Positions 34,131 through 63,703 of a stretch of 64,000 nucleotides of DNA are shown here, in pieces; position 1 is the stretch's first letter; the number at the start of each line of letters is the position of its first letter. Made by a program: the position numbers and the translations under genes. The stretch comes from Amoebidium appalachense. Taxonomy: Eukaryota > Ichthyosporea. Under the pieces are notes generated by a model, which saw nothing but the letters and a program-made list of their open reading frames with translations, searched no databases and was not told the DNA's origin. The DNA is taken from NCBI GenBank assembly GCA_963693365.1, contig CAVNZM010000016.1, positions 3,782,001-3,846,000 on the forward strand, given 5' to 3'.

Positions 34131-34730
34131 GGGGAGACGAGGATGCGTAAAAGTGAAACTGATAGGCCATGATGTGGTGTTGTTGGCGAGAGAGAGAGAG
34201 AGAGGCGAGGAGGGGGGGGGGGGGGGGGGGGATCAGAATGATTGCAACGAAAGCATTTCAAGCACAAACATCAGCCTTCATTGTCTAATTCTCTCATCCC
34301 CCCCCCCCCCCCCCCCCCCACCTTCCCTCCTCTCTTCCCCCTCCCCCCCCCCCCCCAAAAGGAAAAAGAGCGAGAGGAAAAAAACACAACCTCCCCCTCC
34401 CAACCCCTCCTCCCCCCAACAAACAACCACCACTATCTCTTTGTAGAGCCCTTTCTGTATGTGTATTACAGACCACTGCGCCTATTCACTTTAGCCTAAA
34501 AGATTTTATGTATCAATGGTTAGCCTAAAAGATTTTATGTATCAATGGAGAATGAAATGAGAGGAAAGTAATAGGTGGTTGGTATGAGGTTGGGCCGAAG
34601 AAGGAAATGGGAGGAAACCGGAGCCGGAGAAACGTGAAAAGAGAAAAGGGGCCAGGGGAGTGGCGTAGGAGGGGGCTGGGTGATGGTGGTGGTGGTGGTG
34701 GTGGTTTATTATTTTTTTTTTTCTTTTTTT

Positions 34731-34776
<46 letters not shown>

Positions 34777-34852
34777 AGATTGGGAAAAGGGCTTTTCGGA
34801 GCAGCAAGCAAAAGAAAACTATAGGGGGGTCATGGCGGGCGTGCGAGTGTGA

Positions 34853-34899
<47 letters not shown>

Positions 34900-36497
34900 G
34901 AGGGGTGATGGGGGGATGGAGTGATGGAGCAAGGGAGAGTTGGAAGAGGAATGCAGGGCCAGAGGCCCGGTGTGGAGGTGATGGTGTGTGTGTGTGTGTG
35001 TTTGGGGGGGGGGGGGGGGGGAAGGGGAGGGGGCGGGGGGAGGGGGGGCACGTGCAGATTGAGTGCACACAGTACCTGGGGGATCTTCAGCCAACCGGCT
35101 ATGCAGCGGAACCGAAGAACGGCATCCTCAGGCATATTCGGGAGGGAAAGATAGCGAGATAGACGGCTCTTGCCAAAGTGGATGGGATACCACCACACAT
35201 AACTGTTTTTTAACAAGGGGGGGGGGGGGGAGGGGGGAGGGGGAAGAGGAGGAGGGGGGAGGGGAGGGGAGGGAAGGGAAGGGGGGATGTTGGGTAAGAA
35301 GAAGCGAAAGTTGGTTAGCGATACCAACCAAACAAAGCTGTTGAAGGGATGGGGGGTTGGGGGTTGAAGGGTGGAGGAGGAGGGGGAGGGAGGGGGGAGG
35401 GGGGTGTTATGTGACAAGAGGTGAACGGTGATGGAACAGCAATACCAATGGAAGGAATCAGCTTCATGAAGCAAATTACTTGGCCTACAGAAAGGAAGGC
35501 GAACAGGGTCCGAAAAAAGAGCACCAGAGTAAAGAGGTTAACACATGGTTCTCATACCCAGAAGTCCTTGATGGGTCGAATATTGGAAAAGAAAAAACAC
35601 TTGGGGTGTCCGGTAGGGTGTGGGTGTGTTAATGTGGGTAAGGGGCAAAACTAGGGTCCTTGACAGTTTATGCATGAATGAACCGTATTGGATCTGGGGG
35701 CCAGGTGGGAGAAGGGCGGGGCGGGGCGGGGGGGGGGGGGGGGAGGGGGGGGAGGGGGGGGGGGGTGGGAGGGGAAGGCTGGAGGCCTCCGTGACGGAGT
35801 GTTAGACCTCACACATCAGGTCAGGAAAAAAAAGAAAGGAAGGAAGTGTTAAGACACTTGGAAGAGCGCTTCTAGTCGAGGTTTGAAAAAGGTACGAGAA
35901 TACAGGGAAGAAGGACGTAGCGGTATTGAAGTGGGATGTGTGTGTGTGTGGGGGGGGGGGGGGGGGGTGTTTGGTTTGGGGGGGTATGTTTGCCCGGGGG
36001 GGATGGGGGGAGGGGGGGGGGGGAAGGGGGGCGGAGGGGGGGGGGGGGGGGGAGGCGGGGGTGATGTAAACGCACAAGACCTGCAAGTGTATGCGTAGTG
36101 AATGTGTGCCTATGTGTGTGCGGGAATGTGCGTGAGCGCCTGTGTTTGTGCTCGTGCTATGTGCGTGTGAGTGGTTGGTTGGGTTTGATTGCCTTCGCAG
36201 GTGTCTGGGTGTGCCTGTGTGTGTGTGTGTTTGTGTTTGCTGTTTGTTGGCGTGTGTGTACGGTTATGTGTACGCGTGCGGGTGCTTGCATGTATGTGCA
36301 TTTTTGAGTGTTTTATGAACCACCCCGCCTGCATCTCTCCCATGCTACAAAACCAACACACACACTTACCTATAAAAGATGAAAGGTCCAGCCACACCGA
36401 GCAAGGATGCGAAAGTCAAGGCAGGCCCAAGCTCGCTCAGTTGCTCGTGAAGCTCTTTAAGAAACTCAAGATGCGCTATGTTTGATTCTTTAAACAA
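31098..36497 (-). CDS. Phospholipid N-methyltransferase, PEMT/PLMT type (5' exon missing)
   Basis: Exons (minus): 36370 up to about 36497, 35076-35202, 33732-33868, 31953-32048 and 31098-31290. Phases agree throughout. The core reads [20 protein letters not shown] followed by DPQYRAGQ, the signature of small phosphatidylethanolamine/phospholipid methyltransferases (plant PLMT: YGVRFGK.IPWV..FPF...DPQY.G). An earlier PFIFY...WWYPIHF matches their N-terminal region. About four membrane segments are visible (around [37 protein letters not shown] and [15 protein letters not shown]). The acidic C-terminal region [10 protein letters not shown] is followed by a Lys-rich tail ending ARKAK, an ER-retrieval-like signal. 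Expected reaction: S-adenosylmethionine-dependent methylation of phosphatidyl-mono/dimethylethanolamine to phosphatidylcholine at the ER. The first coding exon with ATG was not found; the acceptor near 36497 or 36503 is provisional. Confidence 0.8.
33194..33320 (-). mobile_element. 5'-truncated poly(C)-tailed element (copy C)
   Basis: The minus sense runs from GTGGATGACGTGGGCCCCCC to GACGCATTCAAACCC, almost identical to the last 127 bp of the copies at 49999 and 58538. A C run follows its 3' end (plus-strand G at 33175-33193) and another C run precedes its truncated 5' end. It lies in an intron of the phospholipid methyltransferase gene, sense-oriented. Confidence 0.85.
34077..34129. repeat. 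Uninterrupted run of 53 G
   Basis: Homopolymer in an intron of the phospholipid methyltransferase gene; it reads poly(C) in the transcript. Confidence 0.9.
34491..34548. repeat. 29-bp exact tandem duplication
   Basis: The unit starting ttagcctaaaagattttatg is repeated head-to-tail with no differences, in an intron of the phospholipid methyltransferase gene. Confidence 0.95.
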
Positions 36498-37543
36498 CTG
36501 TATCTTCAAAACAAATATCAGTTTTTTTTGTAGCCGCGGGGGAAATATAAAACTTTCGTTTCCACGTGTCAGCGCTTTTTCTGTGTTGCCAAGATAGGAT
36601 CTTTGGAATTTGTTTACAGCGCGAACAATTGGCGCTCTTCTAGCCAATAGGTAGAGGCTCCATATTTTTCGATGAACTAAAATACATTTTACTGATTTTG
36701 CAAACAAATATTGTTGAAGGGGTTTTATGTTGATAAAGTTGGCGTAATAACTTATGGTTTTAGATTTGTATGTTTTATATTCCGTTACTATTTAGAAAAA
36801 TCGAATATTCAGAAGTGCGCATCAGATGGTGGAAGCTGGGCTTTCAAAAAGCCATGTGTCCGCGGCGCCAGCTAGCCCGCGCTGCCGCATGCCGCGCCAC
36901 TCAGCAGTCACACTGAAAACTTGCAACCCATCACTGAGTAAAGAGTGCTACGCAGGGCAAAATGATGGGAACAAAAAACTCATAAGCTCTTTTTTTTTTT
37001 TTTGTCCATTGGAAGGTACCTCTTTATGGCAGCTTACATCTGTATACGCTGTACAGCACACTGCGGCCGAACTTCTAAGTAAGCTTAAGATTAGTCTTCA
37101 ACTTGGTTGACTTTCAGTAGAAAAGGAGCTCCGGATCCTCATTCGGCCCTTCTTCCTTTGTATGGTGTACCGTATGTGTACACGTGTGCCCACTCATATG
37201 CTCCCTCGTTAATTAATTGTAAGAAACAGCCCGAGCTTATACATTCTTGTCTCCCCGGGGCGCGTCTTTCCTGCCTATAATAGTCCAGCTGCTTATGGAC
37301 AATGGAATAGGGGAGAATTTTTTTTTCGCGCCCGTGCTTTGGTGTCTTCCGACCAAACATTACCTCTAACTCACGGCCTTTCCTCACTGCTACACATCTG
37401 TATACCGCGCACACGTGCAACATTGGGTTCAGACCTCTGTTTGCGATGATTTTCGGAGTGCGCTTTGGCATACGCGTACGTAAGTTTTATTGCACACACA
37501 AACACACTGTGCACACGCAAACACACGAAAACACACACGCACG

Positions 37544-37650
<107 letters not shown>

Positions 37651-40010
37651 ATGCGCAATGTAAACAGCCGCGTGACACCGACGTTTGTCTGACCCAAGGA
37701 ACGGAGCGTTAACCTTCTGGGCCCTCGAACACTCATCATCGAGCTGCCCCGGCCCCACGGCAACCAGGTGCTAACGCATACACCAACAGAAGTACAGTTG
37801 CTAGCATACACGCATACACGCTGGTCCATACCCACATCCACATTTTCACACACGAGCATTACTTACGTAGCTTGCCCCAAGCACTCCATGAACTAGATCA
37901 GCTCAGGTTCATCAGCACTGATCTCGAGGTGCATGCGGGGAGACTCTCGAGGTGCATGCGGGGAGACATGCGGGGCATAAATGCTCAGGGTCGACTCCCA
38001 GCTGGCCGCGGTAACTATGTACATAGATGTGAACGTGTTCAACCCTTCCTGTATATATACCTTTTAGATGTCTTCTTTACAAGGCATGTATTTGGCATGC
38101 ACATTCAGCTTGTGCATTGTGGGCCGTCGAACGCTATTATAATTATCCGGTGCACGTCAATCAACTACAGGGTCGAGATCCCTCTCGCCAGCGAACTTTC
38201 ATGCTTCTCTTTTGATGAGCTTCTCAATAAAGTGACAGTCATTTTAAAAAAAACTTTCAGTGTGGTTTTGCCGCGCTCGGTATGGAATGTGAGCAGCATA
38301 CCACAGTTAGTAAAGGATTTGCAGCTATCTGGAATTGAGCAACGAGGGTGACAGATTCGAGAATATCTACTAGCACCCATATTATTTTCCGATTTGGCAT
38401 ACTCTCGGTAGAATCACCCTAGAGTTTTAGGGAGAACCGCCTCATATAGCCCGCACACATGCCGGCGTAGCCCTCTCCCACTTCTAATCTCGCCTTCAAG
38501 GCCCCTACTTTCCATTCTACGCACATGTATACACCTGTAATGCAGTACATCAACCTTCTTTATATGTTACTGCACAATACCACCTTTACCTATTCCCTCA
38601 AAAGCATCTCGAAAGCGTGTCTATATACCCAGACGCGCGGAGCAGCACATATGCGGAGAGCCCCGGCTTGCTTCCACCAAGTCTTTTAAGTTCGCCGCTT
38701 TAAAATCCCTGCATTAGTAAATCACGCATTGCTTGTACCGACATAATAATTCGCATTGCATCTCGCATCGACAATGATTTTCCCGCCCAACCCAAGGACC
38801 CTGCCACCCATTTTGCCCGCCCTTAGGTGTTCATGTGTGTATGCTCGAATGCAATTATTACATATTGTCCATATACAGGCACATTATGTCACGTAACAAG
38901 GCGCAACAAAATGATTGTTACGAGCAGAAAAAAGGATTTTTTACGGGACTGAAGTCCGGTGCAGGGGGGATGACCTCCAGGCAGGTGCTGGCGCAACCGG
39001 GGTGATGCGTTGTTTCCTGCGGGCTGCAAGGAGCTGGTGAGCTACCTCTCTCCATCATGGTTCTGTCTTCGCGTCCTTTACCCGCCGGGGCGTGCGGATG
39101 GTACTCTGATGGCCGCGAGGCTTCTCGTTTAGGGGGTTGGCGGCCTTCTGGGTTAGCGACGGCACCCTTTTTCTATGATGGGGATCACAACTAAGTTTTC
39201 TCCAACTCTACGTTTTCTCTTTGGGGGTGCACCTGCGGCTTGGTTGACGTCTCCTTCGCGGCGCGCGTCCGAGGTAGTTTGTAGCCAACTGGGACGTCGA
39301 GAAGCTTCCTCAGCCGGCTACAGTTACGGGCCCTTGTGGTGGCAGTTAGCTCTATAGCCTTGATTTGTGTACCCGCTTGCTTGGTAGTGTTGGTTCCTTT
39401 TGCATCTCCCGTTACAGCTAGGCTACCTTGTTTGGCTGCTATTCTCCTTGGAGGGTTACTCCTGTCGCCGCGCCCCCTACATAAGGTAGTTTTGCAGTTT
39501 TACATGTTCTGTATTGCTCTTTTGAAACCTCGTGTGTTGCTCCAGTGATAGAGTTTTGGCCGATGGCTCTGTCTCTAGAGTAGTTACAGATGGCTTCCTT
39601 GCAGTTTGTAGCCTAGACATCTTCGTAGCTTTGATGGAGCAATCTAGCCATGCCCCAAGCTTCTCATGTTGTACCCTGCCATAGATGCTAATTACATGTT
39701 AACGTAAGAATTTACTCAAATTTCTGTGTGTTAACGTACGCGTTTCACTCAATGATTTCTGTGACTCAATTCATACTAGGTCACCTTTATTGAGGTCTTT
39801 TTTGTTGTGGCAGCCGAGATATCAACTTATCGTTTTCACTCCTGCCTTAGTGTTTGTTTGTATTTTTATTCCTTTGGGTCGATGTCTGTATTCCCGTGAG
39901 CCTACTTCTCATTTGAGTGACTCGAAAATTGTCTCTCGAGATATCTGGGATATCTCTTTTTGTGAACATATGAGCACATCAATAAAGTCATTATATAAAA
40001 AAAATTGCTC

Positions 40011-40061
40011 CTCGCCTCCGACGCAGGAGGCACCTGGTTCGAATCCCGGGATGTAGCGCAT
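40011..40061 (+). repeat. tRNA-like 3' half, probably a SINE or tRNA remnant
   Basis: The stem GCCTCC/GGAGGC is followed by CCTGGTTCGAATCCCGGGA, which has the T-arm/B-box core GGTTCGAATCC. No A box or acceptor stem can be found upstream, and one T-stem pair is mismatched, so it is not a complete tRNA gene. It directly follows an AATAAA plus A-run end. Confidence 0.35.
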
Positions 40062-40186
40062 TGGGGATCGGATGCCCTGATGGTGTAGGACTCGCCTGGG
40101 TACAGAACTATGGCAACGGCCCTCTAAGCTAACTCCAACCGGGGTATGTAGTCAAGGATCGGATGCCTTGGCTATTCCGGAAAGTT

Positions 40187-40217
<31 letters not shown>

Positions 40218-41035
40218 CCTTTGGCTTTTTCAGTTCTATTGGTGGTTATGTCGCCTGTGGCTGCACGTTGCCTTCGTCAACGGATCAATAAAACCGAGTC
40301 AAAAGAAAAAAAAAAATTTTACACAGTAAGCGAAATAAAACTTCGCACATTTGGGATATATCGGCATTGAACGACGAACTTGATTCCTTTAGTTATATTC
40401 CTCGTTTTTGGAGTTTTATGTGATCGAGTAAAAGATTTTCCCGTTCACGCGTGACGTGATCAAGGTGGTGTTTCATCAAAACTTGTTTATTCTCTAAAGC
40501 CTTGAGAATAGTTAAAAAGCTCCTATACTATACCTACTTTTTTTATTGTTTTATAATATGATCTTATTATTATTTACCTGTGCTTGACTCAATGAATGTC
40601 ATCTCAATAGGCATCTAAACACACTCTAGAGTTCATGTTGAAGACAACTTCTGGATCAACTTAACGGACGTTAACAAGATAGGTTGCTTTCACCAATTTT
40701 TTTGAGGGCCGTCACGGACGAATCTGGTATGAAACATCAGCGAAGAGGCTCCCTTCTTTTGCACGTGCAGGGATGATGTGAATGACACTCCCTCACGCCT
40801 GCCTTCTCAACATATCAAACTAGCACGCTATCGCGGCGTTATCCCTGGCTGGTACAAGTCTACTCTTTCCATCCTCATTTCCAACGAGCCACTTATTGGC
40901 CTTCGGGTCCTGTTCAGATTTTCACTCGAGATCCACTGACTTCAGAGACATCCGGACCGCTGTTTACACCAAAACCTCGATCTACATTATAAGCACACAA
41001 GTTATATTGGTATAGTTTCTCTTTTCTCTCATGGC

Positions 41036-41295
41036 ATGGCTTCCACATTCCTTAAGCGGTTCCTTCCCTTCAAGAGGAAACGGGCTGATGAGCAGGTGGG
41101 CATGACAGTGGGTGATGGAGGGGACTCCACGGTTGCTCTAAAAACACGAGATTCTGTGGACATTACGACACTCACAGCGTATGCAAAGGCTGGCTTTGTG
41201 ACCATCCAAAAAACGAAACCGGGCTCCATCTCACTGGTAAGTAGTGATTCTGAATGGTGGGTGGTGGGTGGGTGGGGTGGGGAGGAGTGGGGTGT

Positions 41296-41326
<31 letters not shown>

Positions 41327-41403
41327 GGGGGGAGGGGGAGACGGGGGGGGGACGAGGGGGGGGGGGAGGGGGAGAGGAGGGGGGATGGTGGGTGGAGGGT
41401 GGG

Positions 41404-41460
<57 letters not shown>

Positions 41461-41732
41461 CGTGCGGCGTGTGTGCGGGCATGTGGCGTGCGTGTGCGTG
41501 TGTGTGCGCTTTTGTGCTTGTGCGCCTGTGTGCCTGTGTGCCTGTGTTCCTTCATGTCCGTGCCCGTACCCGTGCATATGCGTGTAGGTGTGTGTGTTTG
41601 TGTGTGTGTGTGTGTGGGTGTGTGCGTGTGTGCGTTTATGTGTGCATCTGTGTGCGCATGCGCTCGCGGGCGGGCGTACGGGCGTGTTGTTGGTGGTGGT
41701 CGTGGTTTGTGTGGGTTTTTTTTTTTTTTTTT

Positions 41733-41763
<31 letters not shown>

Positions 41764-41765
41764 GA

Positions 41766-41805
<40 letters not shown>

Positions 41806-42365
41806 CGGTCGGTTTAGGCAATGTTTACGCGTGGTGGTGCGGCCTGCATTTCATTTTATGTTTCTTTTGACGGGGGATCTCTCTAATCTTCGTGCTAAGC
41901 CTTCTTCTGTTCTAATTCCATCTTAGTACTGATGACTTGAGAGCCCCCGAACTTTGCCCCTATGACGTTATAATTGTTATTGTTATGACAACTATTATAT
42001 ACTGTTCTGATATTGTGGGCATAGGTTTATAGAGATGGGGGTGTCCGTGTAAGGTGCATGAGGTGGAGCGGGGGGCTGGGGGGGAAGGGGGGGGGGGGGG
42101 GGGGGGGGGGATGTCTCCGTGAACCATTAAGTGTCTTCGGCAAGATCTGTGGGTGAAAAGTGCGTTTTGCCACATTTCCTGACTGTGAGGGTGGATGCCT
42201 GTGTTTTGGGGCGCATGTCACGTTTGTGTGCTTTGTGTGTGTGCCTTCCTGCATTCTGGTGCGTCTAGTAGTGTGTGTGTACACACACCCACACACAGAG
42301 ACCCACATACCTACACACATGCACGAACTAACGAATTTACACACGCACGCACGTACGCACGCGCA

Positions 42366-42401
<36 letters not shown>

Positions 42402-42437
42402 ACGCGCACCCACACACGCACGAACGCGCACGCACGC

Positions 42438-42469
<32 letters not shown>

Positions 42470-42926
42470 CACAGCCACCACCACTACTTCTCAAGTGTCT
42501 CTTGCCTAGATATTTGCGCTGGTTTCTCTGACTCAATGTCTCTTTAAGTCTTTTCGTTTTTGTAATCCCTCCACTCCCCCCCAACTCCGTCCCCCCCCGC
42601 CCTCCCCCACACACATATCCTCTTACGCACCATCGCATCATCGTCACAAGCACATAACATGTGTTGCAGATGTCTGTCAGTAGGCATTTAAAACCTAATA
42701 CTGAATTATTAGCATATTTAAAACATAGAACTGAAATATGAATTAATAATAAATCCAAGATGCTGCAGGATTACATATGATAGTAGTTGCACTTTGATCT
42801 GCTAGGTAACGGACCTTTGTGTCCTCGCGCACACAGTTTTTCTTAGACACACACATACGAGTCGCACGAGAACGCACACATGCACACGTGTGTACATGCA
42901 CACACACAAACACATGCACACACACA

Positions 42927-42977
<51 letters not shown>

Positions 42978-44070
42978 GCACACACACCACTGTGGCATCA
43001 CCAGGGTGTGTGCACACACACCCACTGTACCGAGGAGGGAAGACTCACCCCACACCCACATCCCCCCCCCCCCCCCCCCCCCCCCTCCCCCCGTTTTGTC
43101 TCCCTCTCCGTTTCTTGGGCCGTTGCCCTTGATGCCCGCCCCCCCCCCCCCCCTCCCCCCGTCCCCGAGCAGGTGTACCCGCACGCACACGTGCCCACAC
43201 ACACACACGCACACAAAATTTACCCTCCCCACCCCCCCCCCCCCCCCCCCCCCCCCCCACCACCACCACCACCCGCTCACCCACGCATCCACCTACAACA
43301 CACAAACACACAAAGACAAAGCCCACCCTGTGCATACACACACACACCAAACCCAAACCCTTGCAATCCCATGCCTCCACGAAACCTCAATATCTGCACA
43401 CTCGCAATCACACTAACCCCTCCCCCCCCCCCCCCCCCCCCCCCCTTCTCCCCCCACACACACACCCTGCACCTCCCCTTCCCCCCCCCCCCCCTTCCCC
43501 CCCCCCCCCCCGCTTACTCCACAGTCCGACGGTATGAAGCAAAGATTCATGGTCGTGACGCGAGACGGACACATCTACCTGTTCAAAGACAAACGCGTCG
43601 CCGATTTTCTCCCAACGAGCGACACCGCCAGATTTGACCAGCTTCTTCTAGACAATAATTCCGCGGCACGACAAACAACCACCTCTACCGACCCGCTAAG
43701 TATTTACGAAAACGGGCAACAACAAGTACAAATACCGCCGTACGTGCAAAATCCGTCGAAACCGCGCTTGAGCGAGGCGGCGTCGAAATACTCGACGAAG
43801 GAAATGGCAAAAATCTTGAAAATTCAACCGAAAAAGGTACTAGATCTTGCGAATTTCATGGATTGCAGGCCTCAGGACTCCGATCTGGGCCACGGGATAT
43901 TCTACTTGGTTGCAGAGGATGGGTTGGACGATAAGGGGAGGTTTAGGGGGTACCGTTTCGTGGTGTCGTCTAAGAGGCAGGCGGCGAAATGGGTGCGAGC
44001 GATTAACGCGGTGAGGATGTCCCTGGCGCATATAAGGATGGTTGAGAGAGGTGTGGATAATCGGGAGTGA
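41036..44070 (+). CDS. PH-domain protein with long internal insertion
   Basis: Two exons, 41036-41236 and 43525-44070, joined in phase 0 (GTAAGT donor, TCCACAG acceptor), giving 248 residues. The start is the second of two overlapping ATGs; the first (41031) is out of frame and closes quickly. A basic N-terminus (FLKRFLPFKRKR) precedes AGFVTIQKTKPGSISL, then MKQRFMVVTRDGHIYLFKDK, the first strands of a pleckstrin-homology fold. After a polar, Pro/Gln-rich insertion of roughly 100 residues, the domain resumes with GIFYLVAEDG, GYRFVVSSKRQAAKWVRAIN, including the conserved helix tryptophan (Trp223). PH domains bind phosphoinositides or proteins; the basic patch would favour membranes. A TATA-like TTATATTGG lies 30 bp upstream. 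The 2.3-kb intron is filled with G, GT, CA and C tracts. Confidence 0.75.
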
Positions 44071-44084
44071 TTCGGGGTAAAAGG

Positions 44085-44186
44085 GAGTAAGTCTGGAGAA
44101 ACCCCGGTTTAAGAGGAGGATTTTTCCTTATGTGGGAGTAAGTCGGGGAATGTCGGGGGTAGTGGGACGGATTACCCGGAGTAAGT
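44085..44186 (+). repeat. Degenerate repeat carrying donor-like GAGTAAGT motifs
   Basis: GAGTAAGT occurs at 44085, 44136 and 44179, each followed by a purine-rich GGRGAAA-type stretch, just after the stop codon of the PH-domain gene. Each motif is an excellent 5' splice-site match. Confidence 0.6.
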
Positions 44187-44868
44187 TGGGGAAAACCAGC
44201 CGGAGAAAAAGTGGAAAATATTGACCGGGGGGGGGTAAGGCGCGGGATAATCGGGAGTAGCGGCGGATAACAGGGAATGTTGGGGTCGTGAAACCGCGAA
44301 AGGGCATTTTTTTTGTTGAGGGCCTAACATGTTATTTCCCTGGATTTTCTTCTGAACGTTTCAAAAAAAAAAGGGGGGGGGGGTCTTTTTTTTTCTTCTA
44401 TTTGTTTTTGCCCCCTCTCCCCCCCCCCCCCAGCCCCTTCTTTCCGCCGCTCCCCACTCCTGATAATAATTATATGAGAGAGGATGGGTTAAAAAATATG
44501 TGAAATAATTCAGAGCAAGCCACCATGCCACACATGATGTGCAAGTGAATGTACATAATATTAGTGTAAGAGAGGATTTTCCTGCGCAGTAGTGTCAATA
44601 TTTTAAAAAGGTGGCTGGTTTGATTGGGGTTGATGGCTTGTAGTTGCATGTCCGTTTTTTGGTTTTGTGCGTATGTGTGCGTGTGCTTTCGCTACGAGTA
44701 TGTTGTGCGCTTGTGTGGGGCATAATAGGATGTATGTAATACTTGCAGGTCAGTGACACGCTGTTGTGTGTGTTTCTGTTGTTTTTCACCCTCTGAAGAC
44801 CACTTGTTTGTTTATGCCCATAGGTTATGTTCTTTGCTTACTGAGCATTAGTTTAGTATCCCCGCCCT

Positions 44869-44929
<61 letters not shown>

Positions 44930-45035
44930 GCACACGCACGCACACGCACACACACGCACACACACACACACACATATACAAAAGGGGTGATTGTGGGGGG
45001 TTGGGGTGCGTGTTTTTTTTTGTTTTTTTTTGGTG

Positions 45036-45081
<46 letters not shown>

Positions 45082-45083
45082 GG

Positions 45084-45115
<32 letters not shown>

Positions 45116-45285
45116 GTTGTTGTTGTTGTGGGCGCCCGGGGGGTGGGGGTGGGGGGGGGGGGGGGGGGTATATTAATTGTCGAGAGAGAATTTAGATAAG
45201 CAACATTTTCGTTACTGAACATATTTAAGAGCATCGACATCTGATTCAATTTTCTTCCACCTAAATTTCTTGTTCTACCCTCCCT

Positions 45286-45588
45286 ATGTTTATGGACGGC
45301 CATTCGTATCATTATGGTAATTTTACACGAGCCCGATGCATTCCTCTAAACGCATTGAGGCAGTTTCGAACGGTTTTTATTTTGGAGGGGATCTTTTTGT
45401 CTATTGGGATAATTGGGTATGTAATTATTACCGTGATTTATCGAAGGCTAATGCCCCAGGATCATCCGGATGGCAGCGTATTGTATGCTATGCATGCTCC
45501 TATCCGCTGTGAAATTTTGCGCTTTGCAAAAGGAATCTACAACTATTACATGCGTCACTTTGTTTTTGGGCACGTACTTTGTTTGTAG
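45286..45588 (+). CDS. Doubtful 100-residue membrane ORF
   Basis: An ATG-to-stop frame with one hydrophobic segment (FILEGIFLSIGIIGYVIITV) followed by basic residues. No homologous family is recognised and there is no promoter evidence; it is listed because it is one of the few long frames not caused by simple repeats. Confidence 0.15.
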   Translation: MFMDGHSYHYGNFTRARCIPLNALRQFRTVFILEGIFLSIGIIGYVIITVIYRRLMPQDHPDGSVLYAMHAPIRCEILRFAKGIYNYYMRHFVFGHVLCL

Positions 45589-47177
45589 ACATGTTACTCA
45601 ACGTATGTAAACATACAATTGTACAATTACAAATTAAATTCCTACTTTTTTGGTAGTTTGGCGTGCCACATGGGCACATCTGCACGTGCACGTAAAAATA
45701 CGTGCATGCACACACCCACACCCACGTGTTCACCCACACACACAGTCACACACACACACACGATGTCATGTACACACACACTGTAGTCAAACACACATAC
45801 ACACACACACGTACGGCGTCACACACACTGCCATGCAACCACACACACGCACGCGCGCGTACTATAACACACATGTACCGTGTGCATGCACGCACACATG
45901 GCGCACCGGCGCACCCGCGTGCACCTGCATTTAAACGCCCCCCGAGACCCCCTCCCCCCCCCCCCCCCCCCCCCCCCCCTCGAGCTTCCCCGTCTGATGA
46001 GGGCACACACACGCGTACGGAGGCCACACGCACACACGTGTACACGCACACTGGAACACAGTGGGCTGGCACACGCATACATGTACACACACGCACGCAC
46101 GCACGCACGCACGCACCGGTGTGGAACCGTTGAATGACAGACCGGGACGGCGTCGGACACACACACGCACACACCCATACACACCGTGACATACGCCCCC
46201 CCACACACACATAAACACACACGTGTACACACGTATACACACACCCACACACGCACGCACACACACACACACACGCACGCACACACACACGCACGCACGC
46301 ACACACACACGCACACCTGTGCACGTGTACACACACAAACACACGTGCTGATGATACCCTCGAGCTCACGGTTTACATGGCTCATGCGGAGTCCCCAATA
46401 TTAGGGTTACAAGAAAGCTTTAAAACTAAGAAACAACCGAAAAAAAGTCTTCTAATTCGGAATCACATTACATGTATATGCGCGTGTCACGGTGTGGCTA
46501 CGGCGCCGCGAAGGCTGATCGAACTGTTGACTCTGGTACATTTCTGCATTAGTTATTCTCTCACGTGTAAAAGCTGTGTCAAAGAAGCTACTGAGCATGT
46601 GGGTTTTCTTTGCTCTTTGACTGAGTCAGTTAAAGTGAAAATGAATACGCGGCGCTTTTGGAAGTGTTGAACAATACAAAACACCAAGCTTTCTGTTTTC
46701 CGGTTTAGTTATTACAGCGATCATTAAAAATGTTTACCCTGTGTAAACAGAGGCCGCGCTCGTTTTTATCACACACAAACAAAAACTCTGGACCTGAGCT
46801 GTGCCAACGGTAGTACGTTCGAGGGGTATGGGTAGAGATTTCTTCTGCGTTTTTCTTTTTTTTTTTTTTGGCTTTATAGGTTTCCGAAGTATAGGAGCTG
46901 TGAAGGTGCTATGGCAGGCATCTGATGAGCTTCGAATTTTTCAGGGGGAACATTAGTCGGCTTAACAAATGATCAATGTGAATTCTTTTGATGCCTGCTT
47001 TGGTCGAAACTACATACAAAACAAGCAGATTTCCTTATTTCAAACTTCTTGGCTCGTTGTAACTCAAAGTTTAACTTAAATTCATTCTTCACACGCCTGA
47101 ACAAAAAGCAGCATTCTAACGTAACGGTAGCTGAGAAGGAGTAAAGGGGAAAAAGAAACATTGGTTTCATCTTCAAC

Positions 47178-63703
<16,526 letters not shown>

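Larger units (their letters stand above)
44071..47177. other. Spacer between PH-domain gene and the large right-hand gene
   Basis: It contains the 3' flank of the PH gene, a (CA)n tract at 44875-44975, back-to-back T, C and G runs at 45013-45170, and a long degenerate (CA)n at 45700-46345. Open frames at 46377-46670 and 45286-45588 are unsupported. Nothing else is recognised. Confidence 0.55.

Noticed and set aside
35430-35520. Extra hydrophobic exon of the methyltransferase ([20 protein letters not shown])
   Set aside because: Joining the exon ending at 36370 directly to 35202 gives the family-typical sequence in correct phase; this stretch would break it.
37872-38351. 160-codon plus-strand frame
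   Set aside because: No ATG at its start, contains a tandem duplication, no recognisable domain and no splice partners.
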